From contig CM074188.1 in NCBI GenBank assembly GCA_037179385.1, positions 22,151,318 to 22,215,317 of the forward strand: DNA of 64,000 nt. The letters run 5' to 3'. Under the pieces are notes generated by a model. That model saw nothing but the letters and a program-made list of their open reading frames with translations, made no database searches and had not been told where the DNA came from. Numbering within the stretch: the stretch's first letter is position 1; every line of letters begins with the position of its first letter. The stretch is from Holothuria scabra (taxonomy: Eukaryota; Echinodermata; Holothuroidea; Aspidochirotida; Holothuriidae). Positions 61,271-64,000 of the stretch are shown piece by piece. Both the position numbers and the translations under genes were made by a program.

Positions 61271-61619
61271 GTTGTCCCTTCAAAGAATGATAACCATTGC
61301 ATTTAATGAAATAATAGGGTACCTTATCTAAAGTATATAGCATTAAGTCACTGGTCAATTATTTTAATAAGCGCAAATTGATGATTTTTACTACTTTGGA
61401 GGAAGCTAAGTTATCGGTATGGTTTACTCCTCAATATATAATTACTATTATCGATTATTACTATATTATAAACACTTCATTAGCCGAAATTTTGTTCATC
61501 TCATTTGGACAAGGCAGTTGCGCAGTAGTTTGTTGTGTACGTCTACAACATACCCATATTTCCTACTTTGCGTTTCCTTTTGAAATTAAAATATCAATAT
61601 TATCTTGAAGGAAGTAACC

Positions 61620-61870
61620 GACAAATAGAAAATCGGAAGAGTCAAGTATGGTCTGATTTAGTCGAGCATAACTGGGGCCCCTTAGCTTTAATCTTTCAAA
61701 TTCTTTGCTTACCTTGTATCATGAATGGTTGTACACTAAATTACCTCTTAATCACATCAGTTTTACTAAATGTGAGGATTTAAAATTGCATATAGACAAT
61801 AAAATTATGACGATTTAAGGGTGAGGGGTCACACTATGGCCGACTTAACTAGATGCTCGGATTCGACTAT
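61620..61870 (-). mobile_element. MITE family F, diverged copy
   Basis: Left TATGGTCTGATTTAGTCGAG, CATAACTGGGGCCCC. Right CTATGGCCGACTTAAC, GCTCGGATTCGAC. Ends and spacing fit the family, with many substitutions. Confidence 0.5.
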
Positions 61871-62044
61871 ACTTTCATTGATCAATGTCGTTGTCATTTT
61901 CACCGTGGAACTTTTTGGCTGTGTGGGTGTATTGGCCATTCAGGGACGACTGAAGTGCCGGTAAATAACAGTATGTAACTTTCAATTTTTAAAAACACGG
62001 CTCATTCGAATCCGGAGCTAATCCAGACCAATCATCGTTTCCAG

Positions 62045-62115
62045 GCCCGCCAATTCAGAGTCCACTAGAGAAAAGCAGACGAACCCGGACTTCACAGCCC
62101 AGCCTAGTCCTGCCA
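62045..62115 (+). CDS. Possible third exon of the alpha-arrestin gene
   Basis: A 71-nt segment lies between a good acceptor (CGTTTCCAG, ends 62044) and a consensus donor (GTAAGT, 62116). In the phase demanded by exon 2 (phase 1) it is open, adds 23 residues that end SLVLP, and leaves phase 0. A '(V/L)LPAG' turn often precedes the FPF strand in alpha-arrestins, so a break at LP is plausible. The residues themselves are not diagnostic, and one other frame is also open. The next expected element (FPF..LP...SSFEG) was not found before 64000. Confidence 0.3.
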
Positions 62116-64000
62116 GTAAGTGATATTAATAGACATGGCAACTTCGTGAAACGATAGTTAATTTGCAGCAACTACGTAAGAAAACAGGAATGTATAAAGA
62201 AATTAACGCAAGTTTTTACATTCGGAAAAAGATATGGGCACGATCGTCAGATTATGGTAACTTGAATCGAAACGGTTTATATTTTTATCTTCCTAGACCA
62301 AAAGACAGCTATCATTCAATGTTAGGAAAATTGCTTTGATTTGATTTGTTCCAATGCAAGTGGTTGTAGTATTACATATTTTTGTCTTCCTTCCTGAAAC
62401 TCAAATCTTGTAGCTAATCTATAGCTTTCTATAGCTTGTAAACTGAGTAGGTTGTATTTTCTTTCACACTCGGTTCACTGACTGCAAATTACTGCTTACA
62501 TTACAACATTACGAAACTAATATATTTTAAACTTTCTTGATAAAAATCAGTAGGAATTCTGGCTTAGTTTGTCTTCTGGTGGAAAAGAAGAGCGTCTCGA
62601 ATTCTCCGAGGTATATATTTTTTATTTAAAGAAAAAGACAAAATAAACTGCTACTAATGATGTTGGCACAATAAATTAATCAGAGCGCGAACACATTTGT
62701 GCATACATTTTCTTGTAACCAACTAAAATGGTTGGATGTCTATAGGCCTAGAGCCTGGTAAGAAGTTCTGATATCTGAAGGACGAAATGTAGGCATTTAA
62801 ACTTTAGGATTGGATTGATGATATTGTTATATGTGTAACGACAAGGTATGATTAGAAAACCTGCATTCTTGGCAGAAAGAGCCACAAACCTGAGATTTTG
62901 ACAGGTTGCTGTATAGAGGTTATGCACCGACGTCACTGCGTTGCACGTCTTGCTAATATTCCATGCAGACATCAGTACAAGAATTGTTACTAAGGTGCTG
63001 TGGCACGCGTGTATTGGTTGCACACGTGCTGCACATGATCAGTTCCATCCAGTATGCCATATTCAAACGTGCTGACGTCACGTGCATAATCTCCAGAAAA
63101 ACAACATTGTAAATAAATGTAGACATCATCACGTGACGTAAATAATTTTTTCTTAACGCATGGAAGGTAATAAAAACAAATTTGTTTTAGCAAAATGTAA
63201 TAAAGGAAATGGAATAATTCATTGCAACATATATCAAACTAAATAACTTATTGCCAAGATTAAGGATTAGATCGCGGGTAAGATGGTCGATTGGATGAAC
63301 ACTCGGCGTTATCACCTACAATGCCAACAGAATGACACTTCATTTGAGGCTCTCACCACTTTGATACTATTGATGTTGCATAAGCTCACCAACGGCGGCG
63401 ATTTGTTCCGAACATCGGGGAGATTCACTTCTTTTCAAAATTTACTGTGTGAAAGATCAAATTCAATAGGAGATTTTTCAATCATTGGGGCACTTGTCCT
63501 CTCCCGGTCCCCCTTGATCGTCGCCATGAAGACCAACGCAAACCCCGTTGATCGACTCTCTTAAAAGTAAAGATATCCATAAAATATTTTACAGGCTGTT
63601 TCAAATGGGTTTTTGAAAGCTCACTATCATTAATCTCCCTACACAATATCTCTTCTCTATCTTAAGTACTCGTGTTATTGGGAGACTCTCTACAGTCCTC
63701 AAATGTTACAGACACTTTGCCGATCAAGCCCATTAAGTGCAATTTACGGATTGACCATCAAGTTCTCGAATGAATAAAACACACGAATTATCTGCTGTTA
63801 GTCAAAACACCCTTTTGTTAACAATCGTTTCTACAAAGTCGTTCTAGCAAAGTCGTTATCATTTCAATAAAGACGTCCTCGATTTGAATTTCAAATGCTG
63901 CCAGAGATTCTTAACAATATCAATTTGCTTAAAGCGGCTATCAACAACTTGACATTCCTCGTTCGTTAAAGGCAGAAAGGTTAGCTTTAATTAGATAAGG
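62116..64000. other. 3' part of the window, no recognised gene
   Basis: Contains the repeat fragment GAGGTTATGCACCGACGTCA at ~62917 (compare 21957) and AT-rich sequence. A 93-codon frame at 63283-63564 has no recognised domain. Later alpha-arrestin exons were not found here. Confidence 0.35.

Noticed and set aside
63283..63564. 93-codon frame near the right edge as a later alpha-arrestin exon
   Set aside because: It lacks the FPF..LP and SSFEG motifs, and the residues do not fit the arrestin fold pattern.

Overview
This is animal genomic DNA: two genes with GT-AG introns, long non-coding stretches and a dense crowd of small transposons. I see no operons, no ribosome binding sites and no long intron-free ORFs. 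The MITE-rich, AT-rich character, frequent TAGGCCTA-type words and the JMJD7 and arrestin-like sequences fit a marine invertebrate deuterostome, most likely an echinoderm. That placement is inference.

Genes. (1) A complete JMJD7 gene lies on the + strand from 6327 to 18508. It has seven coding exons that I assembled from splice signals and phase agreement: 6327-6396, 8157-8310, 9149-9402, 10156-10212, 11686-11781, 14056-14292 and 18414-18508. They join to 963 nt, a 320-residue protein with the JmjC iron ligands HxD and H. (2) The 5' part of an alpha-arrestin (ARRDC-like) gene lies on the + strand. Exon 1 is 33880-33997 and exon 2 is 50632-50760, separated by a 16.6 kb intron. A possible third exon is at 62045-62115, and the rest lies beyond the window.

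Layout. 1-5.6 kb: degenerate repeats of a GGAGCGCCACC-type family, G/C-rich fragments and CCCGAA-rich repeats. 5.6-18.5 kb: JMJD7, with MITEs and a tRNA-derived SINE in its introns. Its last intron carries a head-to-head pair of Penelope-like element (PLE) copies with GIY-YIG domains and hammerhead-ribozyme-like termini. 18.5-33.9 kb: intergenic, with MITEs and hAT-like elements. 33.9-64 kb: the alpha-arrestin gene. Its first intron holds most copies of a ~150-bp hAT-like MITE (8-bp target duplications). One copy is split by a 2.35 kb composite foldback element whose arms are themselves TIR-bearing units. Further palindromic 'word-repeat' elements follow.

The main new points are the gene models, the hammerhead-like PLE termini (one core intact, one decayed), the nested composite foldback element, and several unrelated MITEs whose interiors are built from many copies of one short word and its complement. 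Identity levels are by-eye estimates and no alignment was run.
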